A stretch of 41,433 nt of DNA from Pseudomonas citronellolis (GTDB lineage: Bacteria; Pseudomonadota; Gammaproteobacteria; Pseudomonadales; Pseudomonadaceae), in NCBI RefSeq assembly GCF_029335315.1, contig NZ_JARJLT010000025.1:1-41433 (forward strand), written 5' to 3'. Made by a program: the position numbers and the translations under genes. Numbering within the stretch: the first letter of the stretch is position 1; the number at the start of each line of letters is the position of its first letter. A model generated the notes under the pieces. It was not told where the DNA came from, made no database searches, and was given only the letters and a program-made list of their open reading frames with translations. This document shows positions 25,415 through 32,901 of the stretch, in pieces.

Positions 25415-26866
25415 ATGAAGCGATACGCACAACTGGCCGCCACCCTGGGCGAGCGCATCGAGCAGGGGCTGTACCGCCCCGGCGACCGTCTGCCCTCGGT
25501 ACGCGCACTGAGCGAGGAGCACGGCGTCAGCATCAGCACCGTGCAACAGGCCTATCGCGTGCTGGAGGACGCCGGGCTGGTGGAGCCACGGCCCAAGTCT
25601 GGCTTCTTCGTTCCCGAACGCCGCCCGTTGCCGGCCATGCCACCGATGACCCGACCGGCGCAACGCCCGGTGGATGTCTCGCAGTGGGACCAGGTGCTGG
25701 AACAGGTGCGCCGGGCCCCCGGCGGCGACTTCGTCCAGCTCGGCCGCGGCACCCCGGACATCGCCAGCCCCTCGCTCAAGCCGCTGCAACGCGCCATGGC
25801 CAACGCGGCGCGCCGCACCGACCTGCAGAGCCTGGGCTACGAGGGCATCCAGGGCTCGCTGCCCCTGCGCGAGCAGATTTCCCGGCTGATGCTGGATTCC
25901 GGCTGCCAGGTGCCGCCCAGCGAGATCATCGTTACCACCGGCTGCCAGGAGGCCCTGGCCGTCACCCTGCGCGCCATCTGCCAGCCGGGCGATATCGTCG
26001 CCATCGACTCGCCGAGCTTCCACGGTGCCATGCAGGCGCTCAAGGCCCACGGCCTGAAGGCGCTGGAGATTCCCACCGACCCGCTCAACGGCGTCAGTCT
26101 GGAAGCCCTGGAGCTGGCCATGGAGCAGTGGCCGGTGAAGCTGATCCTGCTCACCCCCAACTGCAACAACCCGCTGGGCTACATCATGCCGGACGCCCGC
26201 AAGCGCGCCCTGCTCAGCCTGGCGCAGCGCTACGACGTGCCGATCCTCGAGGACGACGTCTACGGCGAGCTGGCCTACGCCTACCCGCGGCCACGCAGTA
26301 TCAAGTCGTTCGATACCGACGACCGCGTGCTGCTCGCCAGCTCGTTCTCCAAGACGGTGGCGCCCGGGCTGCGCACCGGCTGGGTGGTGCCGGGGCGCTA
26401 CCTGGAGCGCATCCTCCACTTCAAGTACATCGCCAGCGGCACCTGCGCGCCACAGCCGCAGATGGCCCTGGCCGAGTTCGTCGGCGGCGGCCATTACGAG
26501 CCGCACATCCGCCGCATGCGCGCGCAATATCAACGTCACCGCGACCTGATGACCGAGTGGGTGCGCCGCTATTTCCCCGAAGGCGCGCTGGTCAGCCGGC
26601 CCCAGGGCGGCTTCATGCTCTGGGTGGAGCTGGAAGCGCAGTTCGACAGCGTGCGCCTGAACCAGGCGCTGCTGGCCGAGCGCGTCCAGGTGGCGGCCGG
26701 CAGCATCTTTTCCGCCTCCGGCAAGTACCGCAACTGCCTGCGCATGAATTACTCCAGCCGCGACCTGCCGCGCATCGAGGAAGCCGTGCGCAAGGTCGGC
26801 GCCTGCGCCACGCGGCTGGTGGAGGCGTTGCACGCCGAGGCCATGGACGATATCGCCTTGGCTTGA
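25415..26866 (+). CDS. MocR-type (GntR/aminotransferase fusion) regulator
   Basis: A 483-residue PLP-dependent regulator. The N-terminal GntR winged helix covers about 1-75 (RLPSVRALSEEHGVSISTVQ, then QAYRVLEDAGLVEPRPKSGF). It is linked to a fold-type I aminotransferase-like domain with TTGCQEAL, TPNCNNPLG, EDDVYGEL and the PLP lysine in SSFSKTVAPGLRTGW. The start at 25415 (MKRYAQLAATLGERIEQG) matches relatives; ATG codons at 25391 and 25361 would add non-homologous residues. I recall the same gene in P. aeruginosa near sutA (PA5283), so it seems to have moved with its DUF1127 partner. Confidence 0.93.
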   Translation: MKRYAQLAATLGERIEQGLYRPGDRLPSVRALSEEHGVSISTVQQAYRVLEDAGLVEPRPKSGFFVPERRPLPAMPPMTRPAQRPVDVSQWDQVLEQVRRAPGGDFVQLGRGTPDIASPSLKPLQRAMANAARRTDLQSLGYEGIQGSLPLREQISRLMLDSGCQVPPSEIIVTTGCQEALAVTLRAICQPGDIVAIDSPSFHGAMQALKAHGLKALEIPTDPLNGVSLEALELAMEQWPVKLILLTPNCNNPLGYIMPDARKRALLSLAQRYDVPILEDDVYGELAYAYPRPRSIKSFDTDDRVLLASSFSKTVAPGLRTGWVVPGRYLERILHFKYIASGTCAPQPQMALAEFVGGGHYEPHIRRMRAQYQRHRDLMTEWVRRYFPEGALVSRPQGGFMLWVELEAQFDSVRLNQALLAERVQVAAGSIFSASGKYRNCLRMNYSSRDLPRIEEAVRKVGACATRLVEALHAEAMDDIALA

Positions 26867-26882
26867 GCACCTCCTTGCCCCC

Positions 26883-26929
26883 GTAGGAGCGCGCCACGCG
26901 CGCGATTCGCGGGCATGGCCCACTCCTAC
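26883..26929. repeat. REP-like element (GTAGGAG...CTCCTAC)
   Basis: Arms GTAGGAG (26883-26889) and CTCCTAC (26923-26929) enclose GC-rich imperfect inverted sequence with GCGCGCC and GGCATGGCCC. This is the outline of the abundant Pseudomonas REP/BIME elements with GTAGGAGCG ends. A second member lies at 40568-40639. Confidence 0.75.
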
Positions 26930-27031
26930 AAGCTACCGGGGAGTGCTGGGGTCGAAACATTTATCCACAGCACGCTTCCCGCCCGGCCGCGCCGGGCTGC
27001 GATACTCGGCGCCTGCCTCCCGGAGCCCATC

Positions 27032-27835
27032 ATGACCAGCCTGATTCTCGGCCCCTTCGCCATCCCCATGCCGCAAGCCCTGCTGATGCTGGGCTTCATC
27101 TGCGCCCTGTTCGCCGGCTGGCTGGCCGCACGCAAGCACGGCGGCAACCCGGAAGGCACGCTGTTCGCCATGCTCCTGGCCGGGCTGTTGGCGGCACGCC
27201 TGGGGTTCGCCGCGCGCTACGCCGAGCAATACGCCGCCATGCCCTGGAGCCTGCTGGATATCCGCGACGGCGGCTTCCTGATGCTCCCCGGCGTACTCGC
27301 GGCGGCCACCGTCGGCGCCTGGCTGGCCTGGCGCCGCACGGGCCCGCGCCGGCCGCTGGTCATCGCCCTGGTGAGCGGCCTGTGCGTGTGGGGAGGCGCC
27401 AGCGCGGTGGTCGCCGCCCTGGACCGCAGCCAACAGCTGCCGGCGGTGGCGTTGACCGACCTGCAAGGCCGCCCGGTCGATCTCCAGCGCCTGGACGGCC
27501 GCCCGCTGGTGGTCAACCTCTGGGCCTCCTGGTGCCCGCCCTGCCGCCGCGAAATGCCGGTGCTGGAGGCGGCCCGGCAGGCCCGGACGGATGTGCGCTT
27601 CGTGCTGGTCAACCAGGGCGAGTCGGCCGAAGCCGTGGCCAGCTTCCTCGCCAGCCAGGGCCTGCAGCCCGCCGAAGTGCTGCTCGACAGCGGCAACCGC
27701 CTCGGCCAGGCCACCGGCTCGTACGGCATGCCGACCACGCTCTTCTATGCCGCGGACGGCAAGCTGCGCCACAGCCACATGGGCGAACTGTCGGCCGCCA
27801 GCCTGGAGCGTGGCCTGGAACAGCTGCAGCCCTGA
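27032..27835 (+). CDS. TlpA-family thiol:disulfide oxidoreductase with Lgt-like membrane domain
   Basis: A 267-residue membrane-anchored thioredoxin. Residues 1-130 form about four hydrophobic helices with features reminiscent of prolipoprotein diacylglyceryl transferase (GLLAARLGFAARYAEQY, DIRDGGFLMLPG). Residues 135-267 are a periplasmic TlpA/ResA thioredoxin fold with active site WASWCPPCRREMPVL (Cys168, Cys171) and the cis-proline in YGMPTTLFY. It probably reduces or isomerises periplasmic thiols. The ATG at 27032 is chosen because it starts at the first membrane helix. A partial copy of its 3' end recurs at 30004-30094 beyond the neighbouring chemoreceptor. Six bases separate its stop from that of the convergent chemoreceptor gene. 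Confidence 0.9.
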   Translation: MTSLILGPFAIPMPQALLMLGFICALFAGWLAARKHGGNPEGTLFAMLLAGLLAARLGFAARYAEQYAAMPWSLLDIRDGGFLMLPGVLAAATVGAWLAWRRTGPRRPLVIALVSGLCVWGGASAVVAALDRSQQLPAVALTDLQGRPVDLQRLDGRPLVVNLWASWCPPCRREMPVLEAARQARTDVRFVLVNQGESAEAVASFLASQGLQPAEVLLDSGNRLGQATGSYGMPTTLFYAADGKLRHSHMGELSAASLERGLEQLQP

Positions 27836-27841
27836 CGCGTT

Positions 27842-29818
27842 TCAGCGGAAGCGCCCGACCTCCTGGCGCAGCCCCTCCGCCAGCCCGTCGAGTTCCTTCA
27901 CGGTGCGCGCCAGCTCGCCGATCACCTGGCGCTGCTCGCCGTTCACCTGGGCCACGCCCTGCAGGTTGCCGCTGAGCATCGTCGCGGTGCGGCTCTGCTC
28001 GTGGGTAGCGGTGGTGATGACTGTGAACTGCTCGCCTGCCGCGCGGCTCTGCGCGGCGATCTCCGCCAGCGCGGCGGCGACTCGGCCGTTGAGTTCCAGG
28101 CCATGCTGCATCAGCTGGTTGCCCTGCTCGATGGTTTCGATGGCGCCGGCGGTTTCCTGCTGGATGGTGGCGATCATCGCCGAGATTTCCGTGGTCGCCT
28201 CGCGGGTCCGCGCCGCCAGGCTGCGCACCTCATCGGCCACCACGGCGAAGCCGCGGCCCTGCTCGCCGGCACGCGCCGCTTCGATGGCCGCGTTGAGCGC
28301 CAGCAGGTTGGTCTGTTCGGCGATGGAGGTGATGACCCCGACGATGCTGCCGATTTCCTGGGAGCGCGCGCCCAGGGTGTTGACTCGTCCGACCGTCTCG
28401 CCCAGGGCCGCGGCGATCTGCGCCAGCGCCGCCGTGGCCTCGTCCATGGCCTGCTGGCCGATGCCGGTCTGGCGCGTGTTCTCCGCCGCCGTGCGCTCGG
28501 TGCGGCGCATGTTGTCGGCGATGTCGGCCGCGGTGGCACTGAATTCCTCGACCGCGCCGGCCATGCTGTTGATCTCGCCGGACTGCTGCTCCATCCCGGC
28601 GAAGGCGCCGCCGGACAGGCCCGACAGGCTGCCCGAGCAGCGTCCGACCGCCGCCGCCGAGCCGCGCACGCCTTCGACCATGCGCGCCAGCGCCTCGCCC
28701 ATCTGATTGAAGCCCTGGGCCAGCTCGCCGATCTCGTCATGGCTGGTAATCCGCAGGCGCGCGCTGAGGTCGCCCTCGCCGAGGGCCCGCGCCTGGCGCA
28801 CCAGGTCGCCCAGCGGGCGCAGCTTGCGCCGCAGCAGCCAGGCCGCGGCGACCACCGCCAGGGCCATGGCGATCAGGCTGCCGATCGCCAACTGGCTGCC
28901 GACCCGCCAGGTCACCGCGCGGATTTCCCGCTGCGGCATGCTCGCCAGCACCGTCCAGGGTCCGCCGGCGAAGGGCGCGGCGACACTGTAGAAGTCCTCT
29001 GCGCCGTCGCTCCAGGTGGCCCCCCTGCCCGCCTGCGCGGCAAGGCCGGCGAGGGTCGCGGCGACGCGCTCGGGCTCCCGTGCGCCGGCCGGCGGCACCA
29101 GCCAGTGGCCCTGCTCGTCGAGCAGCGCCAGGGAGCCGCCGACGCCCAGGCGGAAGCGCGCGAGGTTGGCGAACTGGTTGCGCTGCGCGTCGGTGTAGTC
29201 GAAGCCGACGAACAGAACGGCGATCACCCGCCCGCTGGCATCGCGCACCGGGCTGTACTGGGTCATGTAGAAACGCTCGAACAGTGCCGCGCGGCCCAGG
29301 TAGCCCTCGCCGCGCAGCAGTTTCTGGTACGCCGGGTGCTGGTGGTCGAGCACGGTGCCGAGGGCGCGGCTGCCGTCCTGCTTGGTCAGCGAGGTGGTGA
29401 TGCGCACGAAATCGTCGCCGTCACGGACGAATACCGTGGCCACCCCGGCGGTCAGCCGGCGGAATTCGTCGACCAGCGTGAAGTCGCCGTTGAGCCGTGT
29501 CGCGCCCAGGTACAGCGCCGGCGCGGTGCGCCCGGCCAGCGTCACGGGTTCGTCCACGCGCAGCTGCATGCCCCCGCTGAAGCTCTGCTCGAACAATCCG
29601 GCCAGGCGCCCAGTGCTTTCCCGCAGGTTGCCGTGGAAGGTCTCCAGCTGGTCGGCCAGCAGGCGCGCCTCGCTGGCCAGGTGCTCCTCGCGGATGCTCA
29701 GGGTAGCGCTGTCTAGCGAACGCAAGGCAAACAGCGTGCTGCCGCTGATGAGCAGGATCAGAAGGATGGCGAGTGCACCGGCGAGCTGCCAGGCGATGCG
29801 CGAACGGGATGGATTCAT
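27842..29818 (-). CDS. Methyl-accepting chemotaxis protein with Cache periplasmic sensor
   Basis: A 658-residue transmembrane chemoreceptor. TM1 spans about 9-32. The periplasmic ligand domain (about 33-305) looks like the Cache_3-Cache_2 fusion: [35 protein letters not shown] and [13 protein letters not shown] are its landmarks. TM2 is about 308-329, a HAMP domain about 330-382, and the cytoplasmic signalling domain about 400-655 with the hairpin tip [20 protein letters not shown] (501-520). There is no C-terminal CheR-docking pentapeptide; it ends VGRFR. Ligand unknown. It is bracketed by homologous pieces of the TlpA gene in direct orientation. Confidence 0.95.
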   Translation of the reverse strand: MNPSRSRIAWQLAGALAILLILLISGSTLFALRSLDSATLSIREEHLASEARLLADQLETFHGNLRESTGRLAGLFEQSFSGGMQLRVDEPVTLAGRTAPALYLGATRLNGDFTLVDEFRRLTAGVATVFVRDGDDFVRITTSLTKQDGSRALGTVLDHQHPAYQKLLRGEGYLGRAALFERFYMTQYSPVRDASGRVIAVLFVGFDYTDAQRNQFANLARFRLGVGGSLALLDEQGHWLVPPAGAREPERVAATLAGLAAQAGRGATWSDGAEDFYSVAAPFAGGPWTVLASMPQREIRAVTWRVGSQLAIGSLIAMALAVVAAAWLLRRKLRPLGDLVRQARALGEGDLSARLRITSHDEIGELAQGFNQMGEALARMVEGVRGSAAAVGRCSGSLSGLSGGAFAGMEQQSGEINSMAGAVEEFSATAADIADNMRRTERTAAENTRQTGIGQQAMDEATAALAQIAAALGETVGRVNTLGARSQEIGSIVGVITSIAEQTNLLALNAAIEAARAGEQGRGFAVVADEVRSLAARTREATTEISAMIATIQQETAGAIETIEQGNQLMQHGLELNGRVAAALAEIAAQSRAAGEQFTVITTATHEQSRTATMLSGNLQGVAQVNGEQRQVIGELARTVKELDGLAEGLRQEVGRFR

Positions 29819-29976
29819 GGTGTTTTCTACGGCAACGGTCGAGCCCCACCGGCGAAGGCGAAAGCGCGCAAGGAATGGAGTGGGACGGGCGGAATACGCC
29901 CTGCTACCGCGCTATCGGCGAACGCCGGGAGTACTTGAGTCTTTTGGACGGATATGGCGGACGAACGGTATCGCGG

Positions 29977-29998
29977 CCTCCCGCCGGCCGGCGGGAGG
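29977..29998. repeat. Perfect 22-bp GC palindrome
   Basis: CCTCCCGCCGG followed directly by its reverse complement CCGGCGGGAGG. It lies six bases before the start of the duplicated TlpA fragment and may mark the rearrangement endpoint. Confidence 0.6.
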
Positions 29999-30003
29999 TC
30001 TTC

Positions 30004-30094
30004 GGCTCGTTCGGCGTGCCAAGCACGCTCTTCTATTCCGCGGACGGCAAGCTGCGCCATAACCACATGGGGAAACTGTCGGCCGCCAGCCTGA
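30004..30094 (+). pseudogene. Fragment of TlpA-family gene (3' end copy)
   Basis: This 91-base stretch aligns without gaps to 27716-27806 of the TlpA-type gene, with 81 identical bases by eye (about 89 percent). Its translation FGVPSTLFYSADGKLRHNHM then GKLSAASLK matches YGMPTTLFYAADGKLRHSHM then GELSAASLE, and the frame stays open to a stop at 30246, but the catalytic CPPC region and membrane domain are absent. It is therefore a remnant of a second copy. It lies in the same orientation as the intact gene, with the chemoreceptor gene between. Confidence 0.85.
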
Positions 30095-30333
30095 AGTTTG
30101 AGTGGAGAAAACTGGAAGTTCTGCCCACTAATCTTCTTCAAAATCTATTGAAGTGGCTGAAGGAACTAAGCTCCATCGAACAGAAAGCCAATATCATCCA
30201 AATAAAAAATCAGAACAGTCAAAGCCTTGGTATTCCTGAAAAATAAGAGCAGAAATTTCCTACAGAGCCTCACGAGCAGCTCGAAACATCGAATAACAAC
30301 TAGCGATCTATACAAAACTCCGGTGCGCCATCA

Positions 30334-30349
30334 GTGTTTCCTGAAACAC
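30334..30349. promoter_or_regulatory. Operator-like inverted repeat before the Com-like gene
   Basis: GTGTTTC-CT-GAAACAC has perfect 7-base arms and lies 24 bases before the preferred ATG, downstream of a -10-like TATACA (30309-30314). It could be an operator or leader hairpin; no ligand protein is known. Confidence 0.35.
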
Positions 30350-30373
30350 ATAAAGCATATGGACGTGCATGCA

Positions 30374-30925
30374 ATGGAACATACCTACCCACTCAAAGAA
30401 CAGCGTTGCGGCACCTGCGGAAAGCTGCTTGCCAAAACAGGTAACTATACGGCACTCCAGATAAAGTGCCCCCGCTGTGGAACCCTTAACCATCTGAAGA
30501 CCGAGAGTCTCGAACATTCGCCAGCGAGCGAGTTACCGAGGGCCACAGAGCCCAAATTAACTAACCCTGGAGAAAATATCGTGAAACTCTCTGACGAAGA
30601 AATCCAAGACCTCATGAGCTTAGTGGGCAGTATTTGGACACCGGCAATTGCCCAAAACATAAATTACAACACCGAGGTGCTCGTCGTTATCAACACAGCA
30701 CTTGATGAACTGTTCAAATGCTCAAAAATACTCTTGGACCTACTTTCCACGCTGGCTGATTCAGCCATAGGGGCGTTATTCAGCCTACCCTGGCTAATTG
30801 CCAAAAGCGCATCAATTGCAGCGACACTTGCACAGATACAAAACAATCTGCAGGTGCGCGCGTGCATAAACCGTATCGCCGCTGTCTACCGAACACCGTT
30901 GGAGCTAGCGTCTAACGGCATTTGA
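30374..30925 (+). CDS. Com-like zinc-ribbon protein with novel hydrophobic C-terminal half
   Basis: A 183-residue protein. Residues 9-41 match the Com family of phage Mu: RCGTCGKLLA with Cys12 and Cys15, then IKCPRCGTLNHL with Cys32 and Cys35, a four-cysteine zinc ribbon. Mu Com is only about 62 residues and binds mom mRNA to start its translation. Here it continues with a polar linker (42-75), an acidic helix (KLSDEEIQDLMSLVGSIW), and a long helical segment with a hydrophobic stretch (LLDLLSTLADSAIGALFSLP then WLIAKSASIAATLA, about 118-152) and a final helix. I do not recognise the C-terminal half. Start uncertain: 30374 fits Com length; 30359 is possible and the frame is open from 30227. 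The gene is AT-richer than its surroundings, indicating acquisition. No mom-like gene or other phage gene is adjacent. Confidence 0.72.
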   Translation: MEHTYPLKEQRCGTCGKLLAKTGNYTALQIKCPRCGTLNHLKTESLEHSPASELPRATEPKLTNPGENIVKLSDEEIQDLMSLVGSIWTPAIAQNINYNTEVLVVINTALDELFKCSKILLDLLSTLADSAIGALFSLPWLIAKSASIAATLAQIQNNLQVRACINRIAAVYRTPLELASNGI

Positions 30926-30972
30926 AAAAGGCTGTATAGAGGGCCGCGAGCCCCTGAAAAAAGGCAAGAAGA

Positions 30973-31266
30973 ATGCTCAAAATCGGAGCTCCGCTACTGA
31001 TACTGCTGCTCCTCGCCCTCGCCTTCTCCGGCGGAACGACGCTACCGGAAGAGCGGGTAAAGTCTTTCGTACTCGCGAACCTGAGCCACCCGGAAACGGC
31101 GGAGTTCCGTAACCTGAAAGGTGCCTGCGGCGAGGTCCGTTATCTGGATTACTTCAGGCAGGATTCCGGCTTCAAGCGCTTCGTCGCGACCAGTGGCAGC
31201 AACGTGGTCATTGAGGTGATCGCGCAAGATCGACAGTTCCGCCGCGCCTGGTCCCACTCGTGTTGA
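30973..31266 (+). CDS. Small membrane-anchored protein, paralogue 1
   Basis: A 97-residue protein with one N-terminal hydrophobic segment (LLILLLLALAFSGG, about 7-20), either an uncleaved anchor or signal peptide. The outer domain has VKSFVLANLSHPETAEFRNL, KGACGEVRYLDYFRQDSGFK and RFVATSG. The EFRNLxGxCGEVxxxxxxxxGFKRFV pattern is shared with many small uncharacterised gammaproteobacterial proteins. Two cysteines (in GACGE and at the C-terminus) could form a disulfide. AAGGCAAGAAG precedes the ATG. The next gene overlaps its stop and is its paralogue. Confidence 0.82.
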   Translation: MLKIGAPLLILLLLALAFSGGTTLPEERVKSFVLANLSHPETAEFRNLKGACGEVRYLDYFRQDSGFKRFVATSGSNVVIEVIAQDRQFRRAWSHSC

Positions 31267-31619
31267 GAGGCAAGGCTCGCGGCCCCCGGCTGAACATCCC
31301 GGCATTGTTCATTCTCGTGGCGCTCTGCTCCCTGGCGCTGCTCTGGTTTGCATTCCGTGAGTCTCCACAGCAGAGGACAGAGCGCGTCGGGCGTGAAGGT
31401 TCGGTCCGAGCCCTGTTGCTGGCTCAGTTGCATGATGCCCGTGACATCGAGTTTCGCAACCTTCGCGGAACCTGTGGCGAAGTGCGTTATATAACCGCCC
31501 AAGGTGTACAGGTCGGCTTCAAGCGGTTCGTGGTCATGTCCGATACCCGCGCCTGGATCGAACAGGCCGATTCGCGCCTGCCCTTCAGCGTGGTCTGGCA
31601 GGGTGAATGCCTGCGCTGA
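31260..31619 (+). CDS. Small membrane-anchored protein, paralogue 2
   Basis: A 119-residue protein with one membrane segment (IPALFILVALCSLALLWFAF, about 13-32) and an outer domain homologous to the gene before it: VRALLLAQLHDARDIEFRNL, RGTCGEVRYITAQGVQVGFK and RFVVMSDTRAWIEQ, ending in a Cys-containing tail. The frame opens with GTG at 31260 or TTG at 31263; the latter overlaps the upstream TGA (TTGA), implying translational coupling. The pair arose by tandem duplication and diverged. Function unknown. Confidence 0.78.
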   Translation: MLRGKARGPRLNIPALFILVALCSLALLWFAFRESPQQRTERVGREGSVRALLLAQLHDARDIEFRNLRGTCGEVRYITAQGVQVGFKRFVVMSDTRAWIEQADSRLPFSVVWQGECLR

Positions 31620-31650
31620 AGGGCCAGCGCAGGCTGTAGCGGCGTCGTAT

Positions 31651-32703
31651 CTACTGAATCTGCTCGGGCGTCACTATCACCCAGTTCTTGTCCGCGGTGA
31701 CCGGCTGGCCCAGCTTGGCCTGGGCTTCGGCGTTGCGCTTGATCATGCCGTTGAGCTGGTCCATGTACTTGGCCTTGCGGTTTATCCACAGGTGGACGCC
31801 GTTCTCCGCGGTGCCGTTGAACAGCATGTAGCCATCGCTGCTGGGGGTGTCGCCGCCGACCAGGATCGGCTTCTTCCACTGGTCGATGTAGGTGAGGATG
31901 GCGGCCTGCTTGCCGGCCATCCAGGTCGCCGGGGTCCACAGGTAGGGGGTGACTTCCAGGGCGAGGTTGGCCTTGGGGTCGTAGTTGCCGGCGGCGATCT
32001 GCTTGCGCGCGGTGGTCAGTTCGCCGGTCTTGCGGTCCTTCAGCAGGGTGGTGACGCCGATGACGTTCTCCGGCTTCACGTTGTAGCCGTACTTGGGGTC
32101 GGCGGCGACCATGCGTACCAACTCTTCGTGGGCGGCGGTCATCACGTAGACCTCGATGCCGTTCTCCATCAGCTTGTTGTACAGCTCCTGCTGGCCGGTG
32201 AAGACCTTCGGCGGCTGGATCTCGACGGTCTTCACCGCGTCGCCTTCGTAGTAGGTGCTGGGGATCGGCTTGCCGTACGCCATCAGTTCGTCGACGTAGC
32301 CTTTCAGCTCTTTCAGGGTGAAGCCAGAGAACACCTGGGCGACCCAGGGGTAGCAGACCAGGTCGTCGACCTCGCAAAGGCGGTAGTAGTAGCTGTTCAG
32401 GCTTTCCTTGTGGCCGCCGATGTCCTTGAAGGGGATCAGCTTGAGCGACGGGTCGAGCTTCTCGCGGGTCAGCACGCCCTTCATTTCCAGGAACGGCAGC
32501 AGCGCCTCTTCCAGGTCGTAGCGGTAGCTGGTGTTGTCCATGTCGAAGACGGCGAAGGCGCCCTTGTTGGCGTTGGCCGCGATCAGCGCGTCCAGTTGCT
32601 TCGCGGCCGGCTCCGGCCAGTGCTTGAGTTCGGTGGCGGCGAAGGCGCTGCTGGCGAGGCCGCCGAGCAAAAGCGCGGCGAGCAGGGTGCGCATGGGTTT
32701 CAT
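31651..32703 (-). CDS. pchP: Phosphorylcholine phosphatase PchP
   Basis: Periplasmic HAD-type phosphatase that releases choline from phosphorylcholine, a step in using host phosphatidylcholine. The 350-residue precursor has a signal peptide (about 1-22, ending AFAA). Catalytic motifs: VFDMDNTSYR (nucleophile Asp54, Asp56), VMTAAHEE, and VGGDTPSSDGYML. The residues reported for choline binding, EE (65-66) and YYY (105-107) in precursor numbering, are intact; they correspond to 42-43 and 82-84 in mature numbering. The start at 32703 has GGGGGA upstream; 32694 is an alternative. A paralogue lies immediately upstream. GbdR-dependent induction is known for the P. aeruginosa gene. Confidence 0.93.
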   Translation of the reverse strand: MKPMRTLLAALLLGGLASSAFAATELKHWPEPAAKQLDALIAANANKGAFAVFDMDNTSYRYDLEEALLPFLEMKGVLTREKLDPSLKLIPFKDIGGHKESLNSYYYRLCEVDDLVCYPWVAQVFSGFTLKELKGYVDELMAYGKPIPSTYYEGDAVKTVEIQPPKVFTGQQELYNKLMENGIEVYVMTAAHEELVRMVAADPKYGYNVKPENVIGVTTLLKDRKTGELTTARKQIAAGNYDPKANLALEVTPYLWTPATWMAGKQAAILTYIDQWKKPILVGGDTPSSDGYMLFNGTAENGVHLWINRKAKYMDQLNGMIKRNAEAQAKLGQPVTADKNWVIVTPEQIQ

Positions 32704-32753
32704 CTGGTTTCCCCCGGGGTGTCTGCTGGCGGAGGAACCCGACGCGGGCCCTC

Positions 32754-32769
32754 CCTGGACTAGTCCAGG
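32754..32769. promoter_or_regulatory. Perfect 16-bp palindrome upstream of pchP
   Basis: CCTGGACTAGTCCAGG lies 51 bases before the pchP start, inside the 198-base gap between the two phosphatase genes. It resembles an operator for a dimeric regulator. Which protein binds is unknown. Confidence 0.5.
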
Positions 32770-32901
32770 AAACCCTAGCAAAGCCGTGTTGCAGTCCGGC
32801 GATGAGGGCGACCTCGGGCGTCGCCTGCGCGCCAGGACATGGCCGGGAGCGACAGGCCATGCCTGGGAGCGGCGCCCGCCGGGGGCGGGCACCGCGATCG
32901 C

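Larger units (their letters stand above)
29819..30373. other. 555-base gap upstream of the chemoreceptor
   Basis: No intact gene is seen. The first part (to about 30000) must hold the chemoreceptor promoter. Then come a perfect palindrome (29977-29998) and the decayed copy of the TlpA-type gene 3' end (30004-30094). From about 30100 rightward base composition changes to markedly AT-rich, continuing into the Com-like gene. An open frame spans 29773-30246 but only its TlpA-like stretch is recognisable. Confidence 0.7.

Noticed and set aside
29773-30246. A 157-residue plus-strand open frame upstream of the Com-like gene
   Set aside because: Only a short part resembles the TlpA gene; the rest overlaps the chemoreceptor start and AT-rich non-coding sequence. 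Treated as a pseudogene fragment instead of a gene.
30374-30925. Com-like gene as proof of a Mu-like prophage
   Set aside because: No transposase, portal, tail, mom or other phage gene lies within several kilobases on either side, so only a stand-alone Com-like gene is supported.
32704-32901. Sigma-54 promoter upstream of pchP
   Set aside because: The gap was read on the minus strand for GG-N10-GC elements; candidates such as TGGCGCGCAGG lacked the -12 GC at the right distance.
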